From: Labrenzia sp. PHM005
GTDB lineage: Bacteria > Pseudomonadota > Alphaproteobacteria > Rhizobiales > Stappiaceae
Direction: 5' to 3'
Assembly (NCBI RefSeq): GCF_006517275.1
Contig: NZ_CP041191.1
Span: 2,847,001 to 2,911,000, forward strand
Length of the DNA stretch: 64,000 nt
In this document: piece after piece, positions 1-10,054 of the stretch
Numbering within the stretch: position 1 is the first letter of the stretch
Layout: every line of letters begins with the position of its first letter
Made by a program: the position numbers and the translations under genes
The notes under the pieces: model-generated
Told to the model about the DNA's origin: nothing
Database searches by the model: none
The model's input: the letters and a program-made list of their open reading frames with translations, nothing else

Positions 1-229
1 TCCGAACTATGTAACGGCCACTTTTACGAGCAAACGAGTTGTGGCTGTAGTATTCTGTTACTACCCGTCGCTTATGTCGGCCTGCTACGACAATGTATTC
101 GTTGCTTTTGGCGAGTGTCTCTCGCCGAACGAGAATCGATTGTGGCTTTTGTCACATTCACAAGGTTACTTGCCGATCCTGCCGTTCGATCTCTACCCAC
201 CAATTTGAGATTATGGCGGGTTTCCGGTT

Positions 230-272
230 CCCCGCCCGGGACAGCTTTTAAACCCGGGCGGGGTTTTCTTTT
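230..272 (+). terminator. Strong rho-independent terminator
   Basis: An 11-bp perfect GC stem (CCCCGCCCGGG pairing with CCCGGGCGGGG) with a 12-nt loop is followed by a T-rich run. It would end a plus-strand transcript entering from the left. I see no convincing gene in bases 1-229, so the transcript belongs to a gene off the window or to a small RNA. Confidence 0.75.
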
Positions 273-295
273 TCGCGGATGGTCTGGGGGAACAC

Positions 296-646
296 ATGTG
301 CAAATTGTTTGTTGAGGCCGATTCTGAGCTCTGGCAAAGCCGCGCACGCTCGCTGCGGATCGACGGCATGGTAACGTCCGTAAGGCTGGAGAATTTTTTT
401 TGGAATGTATTGGAAGAGCTTGCCGAGCGGGATGGCATGAATGTTGTTCAACTGATTACCAAACTGCACAATGAAAGCATTGAAGCTGGCCACGACCTTG
501 GCAATTTCACGTCCTTTTTAAGAGTATGCTGCGGACGGTTTTTGGCGCTGCAGCTTTCCGGCGATGTGCCGACCGACAAGACCCAGCCGATCGCAGGCCT
601 GAACGCAGACCAGATCCTGGAAGCGGAAGCAAACCGGGTTCATTGA
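296..646 (+). CDS. Ribbon-helix-helix domain protein
   Basis: The 116-residue product fits the small alphaproteobacterial ribbon-helix-helix family (RHH_4 type), a predicted DNA-binding fold. After about 24 residues it has a short strand (SVRLENFFWNVLEELA), then two helices and a conserved-looking FLRVCCGRFLALQL segment, the pattern of that family. The ATG is preceded at a good distance by a GGGGGA ribosome-binding site. It lies directly after the terminator at 230-272 and converges on the oxidoreductase gene to its right. The target is unknown; the family assignment is by pattern recognition. Confidence 0.7.
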   Translation: MCKLFVEADSELWQSRARSLRIDGMVTSVRLENFFWNVLEELAERDGMNVVQLITKLHNESIEAGHDLGNFTSFLRVCCGRFLALQLSGDVPTDKTQPIAGLNADQILEAEANRVH

Positions 647-660
647 TTCTTCTGGTCTAA

Positions 661-1770
661 TTATTCCATAGTTAGCTGCTGTGTAACGTAATCGCCGATT
701 GCGAGCGAAGACGTGAGGCCGGGTGACTCAATGCCGTATAGGGCCACCAATCCGTTCAATCCATGATCCTTGGGCCCGTCGATGCGGAAATCCGGTGCAG
801 GATCACTGGGCGCATGGATTTTGGGCCGGAGACCACAATAATCGGGCTCCAGAGCCCCGTCGGCGAGGGCAGGCCAATACTGACGGATGGCCTCGTAGAA
901 GTTATCGGCGCGGTTTGGGTCGACGTCATAGTCGAAGTTTTCGACCCATTGCATATCCGGCCCGAATTTTACCCGGCCCATCAGGTCGAGAGTGACATGA
1001 ACGCCGAGGAGGCCTGAGTTGGTCGTTGGAACCGGATAGATCAGGGTGGAAAACGGGGATTTGCCGTTGATCCGGAAATAGGTGCCCTTGGCGATATATG
1101 CGCGCGGTGCTTGGGTGTGGGGCAATTGGGCGGCGAGCCCTGGCGCACCATGTCCGGCAGAAATGATCAGTTCGCGGCACGTCATCGCGTAACCGTCATC
1201 CCCATCAGCCACGCTAACCTTATAGCCACCGCTCGGAAGGGCTTCCAGCTTGGTGACTTTGGTGTTCAAAACCACCTGGCCGCCATTGGTTTCAAGCTCT
1301 CCTTGAAGGGCGAGCATCAGACCATGACTGTCGACAATTCCAGTCGATGGTGAGGAGAGGGCGCCGTGACAGGCCAGTTCCGGTTCAAGGTCGGAGGCTT
1401 CTTCTGCGCTCAGCCGGATCAGATCGGTCACACCGTTTTCAGCGGCTTTTTGGCGTATGGCTTCCAGCTTTTCTGCCTGATCCGCCGTGCAGGCGACAAT
1501 CAGCTTGCCCGTCTGCTTGTGACCAACGCCGTTTTCCTTGCAGAAAGCATAGAGCTTCTTTTTACCCTCAACGCAGAGCTGCGCCTTCAGGCTGCCGGTT
1601 GGGTAATAGATGCCTGCATGAATGACCTCGGAATTGCGGGCACTGGTTTCTGATCCAATTAGATCATGTTGCTCAAGCACCATCACTTCGCGGCCAGCCA
1701 GTGCCAAAGAGCGGGCACAAGCCAAACCGACAACTCCGGCACCAATCACGAGGGTTTCGATATCATGCAT
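661..1770 (-). CDS. FAD-dependent oxidoreductase, L-2-hydroxyglutarate dehydrogenase-like
   Basis: This 369-residue protein belongs to the DAO/GlpD-type FAD oxidoreductases and most resembles L-2-hydroxyglutarate dehydrogenase/oxidase (LhgO). The N-terminal dinucleotide-binding motif is VIGAGVVG (glycines at residues 8, 10 and 13), followed by the acidic end of the second strand (VLEQ). The segment ARNSEVIHAGIYYPTGSLK is characteristic of this branch. The C-terminus carries the second flavin contact (GLVALYGIESPGLTSSLAIG). It is cytoplasmic, with no signal peptide. It follows gatA on the same strand after a 240-bp gap that contains palindromic repeats, so it is probably transcribed separately. 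The substrate is inferred from the family only. Confidence 0.8.
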   Translation of the reverse strand: MHDIETLVIGAGVVGLACARSLALAGREVMVLEQHDLIGSETSARNSEVIHAGIYYPTGSLKAQLCVEGKKKLYAFCKENGVGHKQTGKLIVACTADQAEKLEAIRQKAAENGVTDLIRLSAEEASDLEPELACHGALSSPSTGIVDSHGLMLALQGELETNGGQVVLNTKVTKLEALPSGGYKVSVADGDDGYAMTCRELIISAGHGAPGLAAQLPHTQAPRAYIAKGTYFRINGKSPFSTLIYPVPTTNSGLLGVHVTLDLMGRVKFGPDMQWVENFDYDVDPNRADNFYEAIRQYWPALADGALEPDYCGLRPKIHAPSDPAPDFRIDGPKDHGLNGLVALYGIESPGLTSSLAIGDYVTQQLTME

Positions 1771-1796
1771 GGTCCGGCTCTTTTCTCAGCTTTAGT

Positions 1797-1896
1797 CATC
1801 CCGGAAAAGCCAATTGGCTATATCCGGGATCGGAGTGCCAATGCTGCTGTTCTCACTCTCCGATCCCGGGTCTCACTGGTGTTCGCCCGGGATGAC
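1797..1896. repeat. Intergenic palindromic repeat cluster
   Basis: Between the oxidoreductase and gatA, the arms GTCATCCCGG and CCGGGATGAC are inverted. Nested within them CCGGGATCGGAGTG faces CACTCTCCGATCCCGG, so the stretch can fold into a long imperfect hairpin. A second GTCCCGG/CCGGGAC pair follows at about 1933-1954. This resembles the dispersed palindromic elements common between genes in Rhizobiales. It may also act as a transcript-end structure for gatA. Confidence 0.6.
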
Positions 1897-2012
1897 GACG
1901 TAGAGTTTGGGCAACTATGCTTAGTAGCTTGCCGTCCCGGCTTTTGAACCGGGACATGCTTTGGTACTTGGTGGCCCCGAATCGGGTCTGGGGCAGCAAG
2001 TGCCTAGTGGCT

Positions 2013-3497
<1,485 letters not shown>

Positions 3498-3507
3498 GTT
3501 GGGTCTC

Positions 3508-3987
3508 TTATGCCGCAACGCGGAGCGGCTTGCGGTAGAAAATAGAATATTCGCTGTCAGGATAGTCGAGCACCGGACCGCACTGTTCAAAGCCGGCGCC
3601 AACATAAAGGCGCTTGGCGGCTTCGTAGTTGTGTCCGGTTTCCAGAACCAGTTCGCGGAAGCCTTCGCCTTCTGCCAGCTCGACAACCCGGTCAAGGATC
3701 AGGCGCGCCAGTCCCTGGCCCTGAAAGGCCGGGCGGGAGTAGAAGCGCTTCAATTCGGCAATGCCGCCCTCGTGGCGGTAAAGCGCACCGCAGGCTGCTG
3801 CCGCCCCATCGATACGGGCAACGAACAAGGTTGTTTCCGGGCCAGTCATTTCCTCAACACTCATGCTGAAGTTGGCTTCTTCCGGGGTCAGCGAGCGCAG
3901 GACAGCGTTCAATTCGCTGACCATCTGGCGCATGTCATCGCTGAGCGGCGTCTCGACGGCGATTGAAATTGAAGGGGCGGAGGACAT
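3508..3987 (-). CDS. GNAT family N-acetyltransferase
   Basis: The 159-residue protein has the Gcn5-related acetyltransferase core. Strand 4 and the acetyl-CoA pyrophosphate loop are seen in [19 protein letters not shown] (Q-x-x-G-x-A type), and the C-terminal segment [19 protein letters not shown] is typical of the fold. It would transfer an acetyl group from acetyl-CoA to an unknown amine. The gene sits between gatC and gatA with gaps of 15 and 10 bp, so it is almost certainly co-transcribed with them. That placement suggests a link to translation or simple operon insertion; nothing in the sequence tells which. Confidence 0.88.
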   Translation of the reverse strand: MSSAPSISIAVETPLSDDMRQMVSELNAVLRSLTPEEANFSMSVEEMTGPETTLFVARIDGAAAACGALYRHEGGIAELKRFYSRPAFQGQGLARLILDRVVELAEGEGFRELVLETGHNYEAAKRLYVGAGFEQCGPVLDYPDSEYSIFYRKPLRVAA

Positions 3988-4002
3988 TCCGGGGCTTCCC
4001 AG

Positions 4003-4290
4003 TTATTCGACGACTTTCGGCACCATGAAGAAGTTGTCTTCAGAGGCTGGAGCGTTCTTGGTGATGTCGGCAGCTTTGTTGCCGTCCGTTACACCGTCAA
4101 CGCGTTTTTTCATGGTCGTTTCGACGACAGAGGTCATCGGCTCAACACCGTCGATGTTCACTTCATCGAGTTGCTCGACAAAGCCGAGAATGGCATTGAG
4201 CTCGCCGGTCATGCGGGTGGCTTCGTCTTCGTTCACTTTGATGCGGGCAAGACGGGCAACGCGCTTTACCGTGTCAGTATCTACGGACAT
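4003..4290 (-). CDS. gatC: Glutamyl-tRNA(Gln)/aspartyl-tRNA(Asn) amidotransferase subunit C
   Basis: GatC is the small subunit that wraps around GatA and stabilises its contact with GatB. The 95-residue product has the family pattern: [19 protein letters not shown] at the N-terminus, the [18 protein letters not shown] segment, and a C-terminal tail ending FFMVPKVVE. Length is normal for the family. It is the first gene of the gatC-GNAT-gatA unit and is divergent from the TetR-type gene to its right, with a 97-bp gap that should hold both promoters. Confidence 0.95.
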   Translation of the reverse strand: MSVDTDTVKRVARLARIKVNEDEATRMTGELNAILGFVEQLDEVNIDGVEPMTSVVETTMKKRVDGVTDGNKAADITKNAPASEDNFFMVPKVVE

Positions 4291-4387
4291 TTTTGTTCCT
4301 TTGGCCGATTAATGTTTGGCTTGGATCCGTGCATACGCTTTGCGGCACTGAATTTCCAATGAATGTGCTTGCTGTTGGGACCAAGAA

Positions 4388-4993
4388 ATGAAATACGGTC
4401 CTGGTGAGGACCGGAATATTACGATGAGATCGCCCCGCCGTGGCCGGAAAGATGACCCAGGCCTGACAGACCGGCTACAGGCCGCCATGATCCAGGCCTT
4501 GGCACGGGAGGGTTTTGAGGCGGTCCGGGTGGAGGAGATCGCCAGGGCGGCACGCACCAGCAAACAAGCAATCTACCGCCGATGGCCAGGCAAGGAAGCC
4601 TTTGCGGTGGCTGCGCTTGAGTGTGGTCTCAGCAAAGTGCTGCCACCTGTACCCGAGCGCGCCAATGCAGCACGCGATCTGCACCGGCTTGTGGGCGCTT
4701 ACCTCAACGGATTGGCAGGTGATACCGGCAAAGCCGTTATTAAGATCAGGGCATATCCGGGATTTGAGCCGCTGGTGCAACAATTGGAAGAAGAGATCCG
4801 CTTTCATGTCCGCCATTGCCTGATCGCAACACCGTTTGAACAGGATCTCTCCGCCCGGGCGGCCCTCATTTTGGGATTGATTTGGCAAGACCTTTATGAC
4901 CGGCACTTGGGTCCGGGCGGCCTGACCCAAGCGGGTTTGGAAAGCGCAATCTATTTGGTTCTCGGGCTGGTGGCGCCACAGGCCCCGAGCTGA
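4388..4993 (+). CDS. TetR/AcrR family transcriptional regulator
   Basis: The 201-residue product has an N-terminal TetR helix-turn-helix: ALAREGFEAVRVEEIARAA, then the recognition-helix region SKQAIYRRWPGKEAF (a variant of the usual Y-x-x-F/W-x-x-K-E). The C-terminal two thirds is helical and would bind an unknown ligand and dimerise; it ends with a TetR_C-like segment rich in leucine. A second ATG 36 bp downstream (MRSPRRGRKDD) is equally plausible as a start. It is divergent from gatC and may regulate itself. No adjacent efflux pump points to a ligand. Confidence 0.88.
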   Translation: MKYGPGEDRNITMRSPRRGRKDDPGLTDRLQAAMIQALAREGFEAVRVEEIARAARTSKQAIYRRWPGKEAFAVAALECGLSKVLPPVPERANAARDLHRLVGAYLNGLAGDTGKAVIKIRAYPGFEPLVQQLEEEIRFHVRHCLIATPFEQDLSARAALILGLIWQDLYDRHLGPGGLTQAGLESAIYLVLGLVAPQAPS

Positions 4994-5159
4994 ATTTAGG
5001 AAGCCCAGAAACAAAGCCATCACAGTTTCCTAGCCGGTTGTTGGCATCTCTGTGATTAAGGGTGATTGGCATTTGGGCTGGGGTGCCGCCATTCTCCGGA
5101 CATGTCCTGTGCTGCCGCGCTGGATGGCTCATAGTCCCACCCCTCCAACGGAGACCTCG

Positions 5160-5651
5160 ATGCCGCTTTATACGTCCAAATCAGTGCTGCTCGGTTTGAC
5201 AGCTCTATTTTCCGTCACAGGCTTTGCCGTTTCGGCTGATGAAATCACCACCTTCACCAAGGGTGGTGCGGCAATCGGCGGAACGGACCCGGTTGCTTAT
5301 TTCACTGAAGGCAAACCGGTAGTCGGGTCCGACGCCTACACTTTCCAGCATGATGACGTCACCTGGAAATTCTCTTCGGCCGAAAACCGCGATAAGTTCG
5401 CTGCTGATCCAGCCAAATATGCGCCGCAATATGGCGGCTTCTGCGCCTTTGGCCTCAGCAAGGGATTTAAGGTGCCGGTCGTTCCGGAAGCCTGGAAAAT
5501 CGTTGACGGCAAGCTCTATCTGAACAATAGCCTCGCCGTTCAAAAACGATTTGAAGGCAATACGGCTGAACTGATCAATCACGCTGATCTCAATTGGGAT
5601 ATTGTCAAGGACACCAAGCCAGAAGACTTGAAAGAACCGATCATCCGGTAA
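5160..5651 (+). CDS. Periplasmic YHS domain protein
   Basis: This 163-residue protein begins with a Sec signal peptide (MPLYTSKSVLLGLTALFSV, cleavage near VSA-DE). A YHS-type domain follows: GGTDPVAYFTEGKPVVG, then the FSSAENRDKFAADPAKYAPQ segment and YGGFCAFGLSKG. YHS domains are associated with metal-containing proteins; the role here is unknown. I chose the ATG at 5160 because it gives a clean signal peptide; an in-frame extension to 5052 does not look coding. A strong terminator follows 27 bp after the stop, so it is a single-gene transcript. Confidence 0.85.
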   Translation: MPLYTSKSVLLGLTALFSVTGFAVSADEITTFTKGGAAIGGTDPVAYFTEGKPVVGSDAYTFQHDDVTWKFSSAENRDKFAADPAKYAPQYGGFCAFGLSKGFKVPVVPEAWKIVDGKLYLNNSLAVQKRFEGNTAELINHADLNWDIVKDTKPEDLKEPIIR

Positions 5652-5677
5652 CATCCAGCTATTGAGGACACCGAATG

Positions 5678-5702
5678 AGCCCGCCCTTTCGGCGGGCTTT
5701 TT
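5678..5702 (+). terminator. Rho-independent terminator of the YHS gene
   Basis: A perfect 8-bp stem (AGCCCGCC/GGCGGGCT) with a CTTTC loop is followed by TTTT, directly downstream of the YHS gene. Confidence 0.9.
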
Positions 5703-5720
5703 GCGAATTGGTTTGGGCGA

Positions 5721-6194
5721 TTATCTTGAATTGGCTAGGCCGCGACGGCCAAACCCAACTTGTCTATTTGGCGTGCGGGGCCGTTGATGATGTGTAGATG
5801 CATCAGAAGTATTCGAGTTCGCATTTGGTTTTTTCTGATCGGGTGGTCTTGTGAAACGGCCTGCAGAGGTTTCAATGCCGCAGAAATAAATCATCAAGCC
5901 AGTTCCAACTGTCGGAAGCAGGAAACCAATGTACCAAACCCAGCTTCGACCTGAATCGCGAAGCCGATTTAAGCAAGTTGAAAAGTTTGAATAAAGCCCA
6001 ACAAAAATGGTTGCCGAAATTCCGAGTATTTCTCCAAAATTACGATGTTCATTTGGACTGTCTGGAGATGCAAAAAGCAAAATGGTTACAAAAAGTCCGG
6101 CGAAAAACAGCCCCCAAATTACGGCTTGATAGAGCCACCATTGTCCACGGGAAATGCGACCGTAAAATGGATTGTATAATGCTTCCATGTTCAC
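5721..6194 (-). CDS. DUF805 domain inner-membrane protein
   Basis: The 157-residue product matches the DUF805 family of small membrane proteins: the N-terminal FYGRISRGQWWLYQ signature, a hydrophobic helix (IWGLFFAGLFVTILLF), a second segment, then CLNRLRDSGRSWVWYIG and a third helix ending in YFCGIE. The last 40 residues are polar and low in conservation, longer than in many members. A second ATG two codons in is also possible. Function is unknown. It is monocistronic, converging on the YHS gene. Confidence 0.85.
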   Translation of the reverse strand: MNMEALYNPFYGRISRGQWWLYQAVIWGLFFAGLFVTILLFASPDSPNEHRNFGEILGISATIFVGLYSNFSTCLNRLRDSGRSWVWYIGFLLPTVGTGLMIYFCGIETSAGRFTRPPDQKKPNANSNTSDASTHHQRPRTPNRQVGFGRRGLANSR

Positions 6195-6390
6195 CTCATA
6201 CTAATAGCTCCTTATTGAGGGAACTCTCTAAATACTAAACTTCTGGTTTATTTAATTGGTAAATCTGAGAATTACTGAGCTCGCGTTTCAAGCATATGAA
6301 TTGCAACCCGGTCGCGCAAATACACGCCGTTTCGTCTTGTTGAACAATGACATCTTTAAAAATCAAGACAGCGATGCTAAATGCTGAGTT

Positions 6391-7218
6391 ATGAAGTCAA
6401 CATTTAGAAAGGTGCTCAAAGCCGTCATGCCAAAACGCAAGCCCCGGATATTGACCGTCAAGTCGGCGGTGTATTTAAGCCCAAACATGATCCGGGTGAC
6501 CTTCGCCGGTCCGGAGCTGGAAGGGTTTCCGCTCAATCAGGAAGGGGCCAATTGCAAATTGGTGTTGCCGCGAGAAGGGGAGAGCCGCTCGGATTTTGAG
6601 GCGTACTTTGCGCCGGATGGACCGGATGAGAAGGTTCATCCCGTTAGAACCTATACCGTGCGCGCCTACCGTTCGGATACGCTGGAACTGGACATAGATT
6701 TCGTCGCTCATGGTGATAGTGGTCCAGCCACCCGCTGGGCACAGCAGGCAAAACCGGGGGCGTTCCTGGGTTTCTTTGGCCCAAGCCAAAAGAAAATCAA
6801 AGAGTTTTACGCCGATTGGTATCTAGTGGCCGCAGACCTTTCCGCGATGCCAGTTGCCGAGGCCGTTCTGGAACAAATGCCCCAGAATGCCAAAGGTATT
6901 GCGGTTTTTGAGGTGCCGTCCGAAGAAGACATCCGCGAAATCCAGGTTCCTGAGAAGTTTTCGGTCCATTGGCTAATCCAAGAAGATCCGCATGTGGCGT
7001 CCAGCGCTCAATTCGATTTCATCGCATCGATGGAGTGGCCCGCCGGTGTTGTTCAGACTTGCATTGCCGGGGAAAGTTCAGTGATCCGCGAGCTGCGGGG
7101 ATATCTCAACAACACGCGCCAGGTACCCCGCAAAGACACCTACATTTCCGGATATTGGAAGATCGGCATTGTCGAGGATGAACACCAGAAAATGAAACGC
7201 GCGGAAGAAGCTGCTTGA
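6391..7218 (+). CDS. Siderophore-interacting (ferric reductase) flavoprotein
   Basis: The 275-residue product belongs to the siderophore-interacting protein family (ViuB/YqjH-like), cytoplasmic NAD(P)H-dependent flavin reductases that release iron from ferric siderophores. The FAD-binding barrel shows the flavin motif VRTYTVRAY and DIDFVAHGDSGPATRWA. The C-terminal half has the pyridine-nucleotide domain (YLVAADLSAMPVAEAVLEQ) and the closing YISGYWKIG motif. The first 20 residues are unusually basic. It stands alone; iron control would be expected, but I could not identify a convincing Fur or Irr box in the 150 bp upstream. Confidence 0.88.
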   Translation: MKSTFRKVLKAVMPKRKPRILTVKSAVYLSPNMIRVTFAGPELEGFPLNQEGANCKLVLPREGESRSDFEAYFAPDGPDEKVHPVRTYTVRAYRSDTLELDIDFVAHGDSGPATRWAQQAKPGAFLGFFGPSQKKIKEFYADWYLVAADLSAMPVAEAVLEQMPQNAKGIAVFEVPSEEDIREIQVPEKFSVHWLIQEDPHVASSAQFDFIASMEWPAGVVQTCIAGESSVIRELRGYLNNTRQVPRKDTYISGYWKIGIVEDEHQKMKRAEEAA

Positions 7219-7461
7219 GGCGTGAGATGGGTTTGAAAGGTCCGGGAAAACGGTGCCAGACCGGATCTGCATCCCGATAACTCGACTGCATTGCGCAACT
7301 AGAGAATCAATTTTTGCGCGAAATTTCCGGATTTGTGCGCCATAGGGTTATTTTAATGGAAATATACATTTTGAAATAGTAAATATTTCAAAGGGTTGCG
7401 CGTATGTTCCGAAATATTGCAGCAACCCTTGTCAAAGCAACGAGAGTTGGTAGAGCAGGGT

Positions 7462-8718
7462 ATGGCTTCTTCCAACGCACTTCTCCTGTTTGCGCAGGCT
7501 ATCGTCTATTTTGCTGTCATGATGAGCTTGCTCCGGGCAAGACGCGCGATTGGCATCGGCGTTTTCATGTGTGCGCTGGGCGTCATGCACTTTCTGGAGA
7601 CCTATCTCGCCGCCGTTTTTTACATAGAACTGCCTTTCGGCATTGTGTCGCCGGGATCGACCGTTTTGTTTTCCGGCAAACTCTTGATGATTTTGCTGCT
7701 TTATATCCGGGAAGATGCACAGATCGTCCGTCAACCGATTTACGGTCTTTTGATTGGCAATTTTTTGATTGTCGCACTCGTCATGATTTTGAGAAACCAC
7801 GAAACCATTCAGGTTGCCGTGGGGCGGTTGCCTGATATCGCATTTGTCGACGAGATCGGCTGGCTCATGGTCTGGGGCACGATCCTGCTCTTCATTGATG
7901 CGATCGCGATCATTGTCTTATACGAGAAAATTGGAGATCTGTTTGGGCGTCACCTCGGATTGCGTTTCCTGATCTCCGGGGCGATCGTGCTGACGTTCGA
8001 TCAGGCCGGTTTCTTTCTGGCATTGCATATTGTTACGGGAGCGCCGCTGCAGGTCTTTTTTGGCGGTTGGGCAGCCAAAATGGTTGCGGTCGTTGTCTAC
8101 ACCGCGTTGTTCGTTGCCTATCTGAAGTACTTCAGCAGCAGAGAGCGCTGGCTGACCAACCGGCCGTTTCGCGATGTCTTCAACGAACTCACCTACCGGG
8201 AGCGATACTGGGACCTGGTTGAGGCAACCAGCCGGGATCACCTGACCGGTGCCTTGGACCGGCGGCTGTACGACAAGGACGCGCCAAAGATCGTAAAGGC
8301 AAACCTCAAGGACGGCCGTCCGCTCACAATGCTCGTCATCGATATTGATCATTTTAAAAGGGTCAACGACCAGCACGGTCATGAAACCGGCGACAAGGTA
8401 CTCAAGTCCATCTCGGGCATACTTTTGGACAATTTGCGCTCAGACGATCACCTCTACCGGTTTGGAGGAGAGGAGTTTGTTCTCTTGTGCGAACGGCTTG
8501 CGCCAGAAGGTGCGGTATCGTTGGGAGAAAGATTGCGACGCGCGATTGAACGTCAAAGCCAGTATTTGCTGCCGGAAAAAATCACTGTCAGCATTGGCGT
8601 GTCGAGTCTCACGGACGACGGAGAAACGCTTGAGCAACTCTTCCAAGCCGCTGATCAACGCCTTTACAAGGCCAAGAGCAGTGGCCGGAACAAAGTTTTG
8701 GGTCCAGACCTATCTTAA
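7462..8718 (+). CDS. Membrane diguanylate cyclase (GGDEF) with seven-helix sensor
   Basis: This 418-residue protein has an N-terminal membrane region of about seven helices (residues 1-220), then a GGDEF domain. It contains DHLTGALDRRLYD, the metal/substrate segment IDIDHFKRVNDQHGHETGD, and an intact active-site loop GGEEF near residue 334. It should make cyclic-di-GMP from GTP in response to an unknown membrane signal. No RxxD inhibitory site is evident at the usual place before GGEEF. I chose the ATG at 7462; the open frame extends upstream to a TTG at 7396, but those residues look non-coding. Monocistronic. Confidence 0.9.
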   Translation: MASSNALLLFAQAIVYFAVMMSLLRARRAIGIGVFMCALGVMHFLETYLAAVFYIELPFGIVSPGSTVLFSGKLLMILLLYIREDAQIVRQPIYGLLIGNFLIVALVMILRNHETIQVAVGRLPDIAFVDEIGWLMVWGTILLFIDAIAIIVLYEKIGDLFGRHLGLRFLISGAIVLTFDQAGFFLALHIVTGAPLQVFFGGWAAKMVAVVVYTALFVAYLKYFSSRERWLTNRPFRDVFNELTYRERYWDLVEATSRDHLTGALDRRLYDKDAPKIVKANLKDGRPLTMLVIDIDHFKRVNDQHGHETGDKVLKSISGILLDNLRSDDHLYRFGGEEFVLLCERLAPEGAVSLGERLRRAIERQSQYLLPEKITVSIGVSSLTDDGETLEQLFQAADQRLYKAKSSGRNKVLGPDLS

Positions 8719-8799
8719 AACCACTGCCAAGGGATTTCGGCTAGGATAAACAATGGCCTAGCCAAGTTCTCAGCGGGTCAAGCGAACTCGGTCTTTTGC

Positions 8800-9423
8800 C
8801 TACCTGCTGGCGCTAGCCAAAGCTGCGCCAAACCCCACAAACAGGCCGCCTGTGGTTCTGCGCACCCAGCGCATGCGCTTTTCTGACGTCAAGAACCGGC
8901 GCATGTGGCCGCCGGCAAAAGCAATCGCGGCATGGTTGGCAAAACACAGAACGGCATAAGTGACAGATAGGATCGTTGTTTCCAGGAGATTGATGCCGCC
9001 TTTGGACATAAATTGCGGAAAGAGCGCGGTGATCACCAGAATGGCCTTGGGATTGGTCACGGAGACCAGGAATGCCTCCAGGAAGAGTTTTGCCGGATGT
9101 TTGCGCGCCGTCAGCGCCCCATTTTGAACCTGAAAACTGGATTTGTCCCGCCAGATCTTGATGCCCAGAAAGATCAGATAGGCTGCGCCAATGAATTTCA
9201 TCACCGTGAAGGCAAGAGCAGAAGTTGCCATCAGCGCGCCGAACCCAAAGGCAACCGCATACCCGATCACGATCAACCCCATCATGTTGCCGCTGGCAGA
9301 CGCAAGGGTCGCGTTGCGGCCGAAGCGCAATGTGTTGGAGATCGCCAGCATGACAGCTGGGCCAGGGCTTATGGCCGGCAGGAGTGAGACGGCAATAAAC
9401 AGAAGCCAGAGATCAAAGGGCAT
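8800..9423 (-). CDS. LysE/RhtB family amino-acid exporter
   Basis: The 207-residue product is a six-helix membrane transporter of the LysE superfamily, which exports amino acids or related small metabolites. The family signature ISPGPAVMLAISN occurs near residue 20, followed by SGNMMGLIVIGYAVAFG; the central hydrophilic loop and later SVTNPKAILVITALFPQF are also typical. Substrate cannot be told from sequence. It converges on the diguanylate cyclase gene and lies downstream of the pdxJ-HD hydrolase pair on the same strand, 46 bp after the hydrolase stop. Confidence 0.92.
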   Translation of the reverse strand: MPFDLWLLFIAVSLLPAISPGPAVMLAISNTLRFGRNATLASASGNMMGLIVIGYAVAFGFGALMATSALAFTVMKFIGAAYLIFLGIKIWRDKSSFQVQNGALTARKHPAKLFLEAFLVSVTNPKAILVITALFPQFMSKGGINLLETTILSVTYAVLCFANHAAIAFAGGHMRRFLTSEKRMRWVRRTTGGLFVGFGAALASASR

Positions 9424-9469
9424 GAAAAAGGTCTTTCAGTTGAATGCTTAGGCAGGGATAGGGCGTGTT

Positions 9470-10054
9470 TTAAGGAAGCAGATGGCCGGATTGAACAGCG
9501 CGATCCAGCAAAGATTGGGCATAAGCCCAGAGGCCGGGGAAGGGGGCCAACTTGTCTTCCTTTTTCTTGCGAATGTCACCAACGGCCATTGGTTCATGAA
9601 CCGGGTTGTCCTGCTGGGAGGCAAAGACCAGCAGCATGGGATGCAAAACATCCATGGCGTTGGCGAACCGGGCCTCTTTAGTCTCATTGTGCTCAAACTC
9701 GTGCCACAGGGCCCGAAATTCTGCTGACTGCTGATCTGGTAGAAGTGCGAAGATCTTTTGGGCAGCGGCCTGTTCTTTCACAGCGACATCTGCATGGTTG
9801 TCGTCCGTCACCCAATGATCGCCTGCGTCTATTTCAACGAGGTCATGAACCGCAAGAAGCTTGATCACATGATTGATGTCAGTGCCGTCTTCGGCGTGTT
9901 CCGCCAGGGTCAAAGTCTGCAAGATAACGTGCCAGCAATGTTCAGCTGTTGTTTCCCGCCGGTTGCCGTCCGATAGTTGATTGAGCCGAACCACATCCTT
10001 GAGCTTGTCGGTTTCGAGTAAGAAACTGACCTGCTTTTCCAGATCCAACACCAT
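9470..10054 (-). CDS. HD domain hydrolase (YfbR-like)
   Basis: The 194-residue product is an HD-superfamily metal-dependent phosphohydrolase. The metal ligands are visible as His in TTAEHCWHV, the HD pair in LLAVHDLVEIDAGDHW, and a later Asp in FANAMDVLHPML. The family includes YfbR-type 5'-deoxynucleotidases, but the actual substrate here is unknown. Its ATG abuts the pdxJ stop codon directly (no gap), so the two are translationally coupled. The C-terminal region ending LLDRAVQSGHLLP is typical for this HD subgroup. Confidence 0.85.
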   Translation of the reverse strand: MVLDLEKQVSFLLETDKLKDVVRLNQLSDGNRRETTAEHCWHVILQTLTLAEHAEDGTDINHVIKLLAVHDLVEIDAGDHWVTDDNHADVAVKEQAAAQKIFALLPDQQSAEFRALWHEFEHNETKEARFANAMDVLHPMLLVFASQQDNPVHEPMAVGDIRKKKEDKLAPFPGLWAYAQSLLDRAVQSGHLLP

